A stretch of 64,000 bases of DNA from Poronia punctata. Taxonomy: Eukaryota; Ascomycota; Sordariomycetes; Xylariales; Xylariaceae. The notes below the pieces were generated by a model. It was not told the origin of the DNA. It did not search any database and saw only the letters and a program-made list of their open reading frames with translations. Position 1 is the stretch's first letter; every line of letters begins with the position of its first letter. The position numbers and the translations under genes were made by a program. The stretch spans positions 124,001-188,000 of the forward strand of contig MU401476.1 of assembly GCA_022579005.1 (NCBI GenBank). The letters are read 5' to 3'. Positions 62,807-64,000 of this stretch are shown here, one piece after another.

Positions 62807-64000
62807 CTAGAAGTTCTGGGAGATGCCCGCACTCTGTTGCGGGTAGTGGGTGGGGCTCTCAATCCGAGTGTTGCGTCTCGCCGGGTTGTCACGGATTACA
62901 GGTTGGACCTGTGCGCCTGGGTTGTCGCTGTACGGATCGCTATACGGATTGCTTCCATACTGATCGTAATAACCAGGACTTCCATATGCTACACCCTCAC
63001 CAGAACCGTCAGACCTCCCAGCAGCACTGTAAGAGGACGAGGCATTGGAGGGGCCACGATGAACGTTGCCGGCGCGGTTCTCAGCAGACGAAGGGCCCAT
63101 AGCACCAAGGATCTCACCTTCGGGCGAATGGGAACCATCGCCTATTAGAGGTTCACCTGATATCGTGTCGGAATGGGTGCCCCGTGGAACTGTTGTCCCA
63201 TCAGAGTAAGCCATGCCGACTGGCCCACCAGACATCGTAGTCGACGCCTTTCTGCCGGTAGAGCCCCCGAGCGTGGTCGAGCCCCAACCACGATAACCGG
63301 ACGGCGATTCTCCCTTCATTTCATACGCGCCAGCCCCGACGTTGGGGAGTGCCGGGTCGTTATTCGGGTTGTAGGCATAGTCTTCTGCCTCTTTTCGTCT
63401 CTGCTCCTCTGCTACCTTGCGCTGCTTGCGCCTTCTCCAGAAGAAGAGGCCAGCGAGAACTAGCAACGCCACACCAGCAATGGGAACAACTACAGCAACG
63501 GCGATCTTGCTAGATTTGGACAAGTCTGACGAAGAGTGGCTGCCCGCTCCCGGGAGCAAGGTCCCGGTGCTAGCTGCCGAGGAAGTTGTCGTCCCTGTCT
63601 GGCCCGGCGGTGGTGTGGCAATCGAGGTAATAACGGTTGTCGTTGTCGAGAAGCTCGGGGTGGTTGAGTCCGTGGGGGTATCCGAAGGAGTGCTGGTGGG
63701 AGGCTGAGAGGTCGTCGGAGGCGTGGACGATGATTCTTCGGTTGATGAGGTTTCGCTAGTGCTTGTGGGAGTTGTAGCCGGAGGAGTCGTTGTAGGAGAG
63801 GTTGAAGGGGTTGGTGAAGGGGTTGGCGAAGGGGTTGAAGATAGTGTTGGAGTGCTGTCGGGAGTTGACGTAGAAGGTGACGATGTTGTCGGATCTGATG
63901 TCGTAGGCGGCGGATCCGATGTCGTCGGGTCTGGCGGAGGTGATGTAGTGGTAGGCTCATCTTCTGTAGTCGGAGGAGGGGTGGTCGTGGGCTCGTCCGA
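62807..64000 (-). CDS. Ser/Thr/Pro-rich single-pass membrane protein (5' part cut by window edge)
   Basis: The frame is open without interruption from the right edge to TAG at 62807-62809, giving 397 residues of a longer protein. The first 140 visible residues are a Thr/Ser/Pro-rich stalk with PTTTPPP and SPTPSPTPS units, surely heavily O-glycosylated if secreted. Then comes SKIAVAVVVPIAGVALLVLA, one transmembrane segment of about 22 residues, followed by the stop-transfer cluster RRRKQRK. The 220-residue cytoplasmic tail is rich in Gly, Ser and Tyr (ALPNVGAGAYEMKGESPSGY and later GSPGYYDQYGSNPYSDPYS). This layout is seen in fungal cell-wall sensors and Mid2/Wsc-like proteins. The defining N-terminal domain and signal peptide lie outside the window, so the family stays open. 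Confidence 0.8.
   Translation of the reverse strand, partial: SDEPTTTPPPTTEDEPTTTSPPPDPTTSDPPPTTSDPTTSSPSTSTPDSTPTLSSTPSPTPSPTPSTSPTTTPPATTPTSTSETSSTEESSSTPPTTSQPPTSTPSDTPTDSTTPSFSTTTTVITSIATPPPGQTGTTTSSAASTGTLLPGAGSHSSSDLSKSSKIAVAVVVPIAGVALLVLAGLFFWRRRKQRKVAEEQRRKEAEDYAYNPNNDPALPNVGAGAYEMKGESPSGYRGWGSTTLGGSTGRKASTTMSGGPVGMAYSDGTTVPRGTHSDTISGEPLIGDGSHSPEGEILGAMGPSSAENRAGNVHRGPSNASSSYSAAGRSDGSGEGVAYGSPGYYDQYGSNPYSDPYSDNPGAQVQPVIRDNPARRNTRIESPTHYPQQSAGISQNF

Overview
The window looks like nuclear DNA of a filamentous ascomycete (Pezizomycotina, most like Sordariomycetes). The genes have short introns of about 50-130 nt with GT..AG ends and CTAAC/CTGAC branch points. The encoded proteins (fungal shugoshin, VPS29, AGX1, CRM1, an Ecl1-type factor, a DUF3632 protein) belong to families found in these fungi. 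No sign of bacterial or viral origin was seen. All gene models were built by hand from splice signals and frame, without alignment or RNA data. Left gene-rich part (1-16.65 kb): a DUF3632 protein runs off the left edge on the minus strand. Divergent from it is an unrecognised two-exon gene with a Ser/Gly/Tyr-rich N-terminus and a C-terminus that resembles small secreted ribonucleases of the T1/N1 fold. Then come shugoshin (SGO1, plus) convergent with VPS29 (minus), AGX1 (plus, divergent from VPS29) and the ten-exon exportin CRM1/XPO1 (plus). These are housekeeping genes of different pathways: centromeric cohesion, retromer, glyoxylate metabolism and nuclear export. They do not form a cluster. 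Middle part (16.65-58.6 kb): about 42 kb with almost no recognisable coding sequence. It is full of microsatellites, homopolymers and a recurring set of short words (TACCTACC, CCTAGGTA, TACGAGTA/TACTCGTA). The only convincing gene is an Ecl1-family zinc-binding lifespan factor at 34.2-34.7 kb. The stretch also carries a clear non-autonomous hAT-type element with an 8-bp target duplication (49230-49800), two other short elements bounded by inverted repeats, and an assembly gap of ten Ns (48738-48747). The right flank of that gap is an error-laden second copy of its left flank. Right part (58.6-64 kb): a three-exon, membrane-anchored type-B carboxylesterase (plus), then a Ser/Thr/Pro-rich single-pass membrane protein (minus) cut by the right edge. 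No CRISPR array, secondary-metabolite cluster, tRNA or rRNA gene was recognised.
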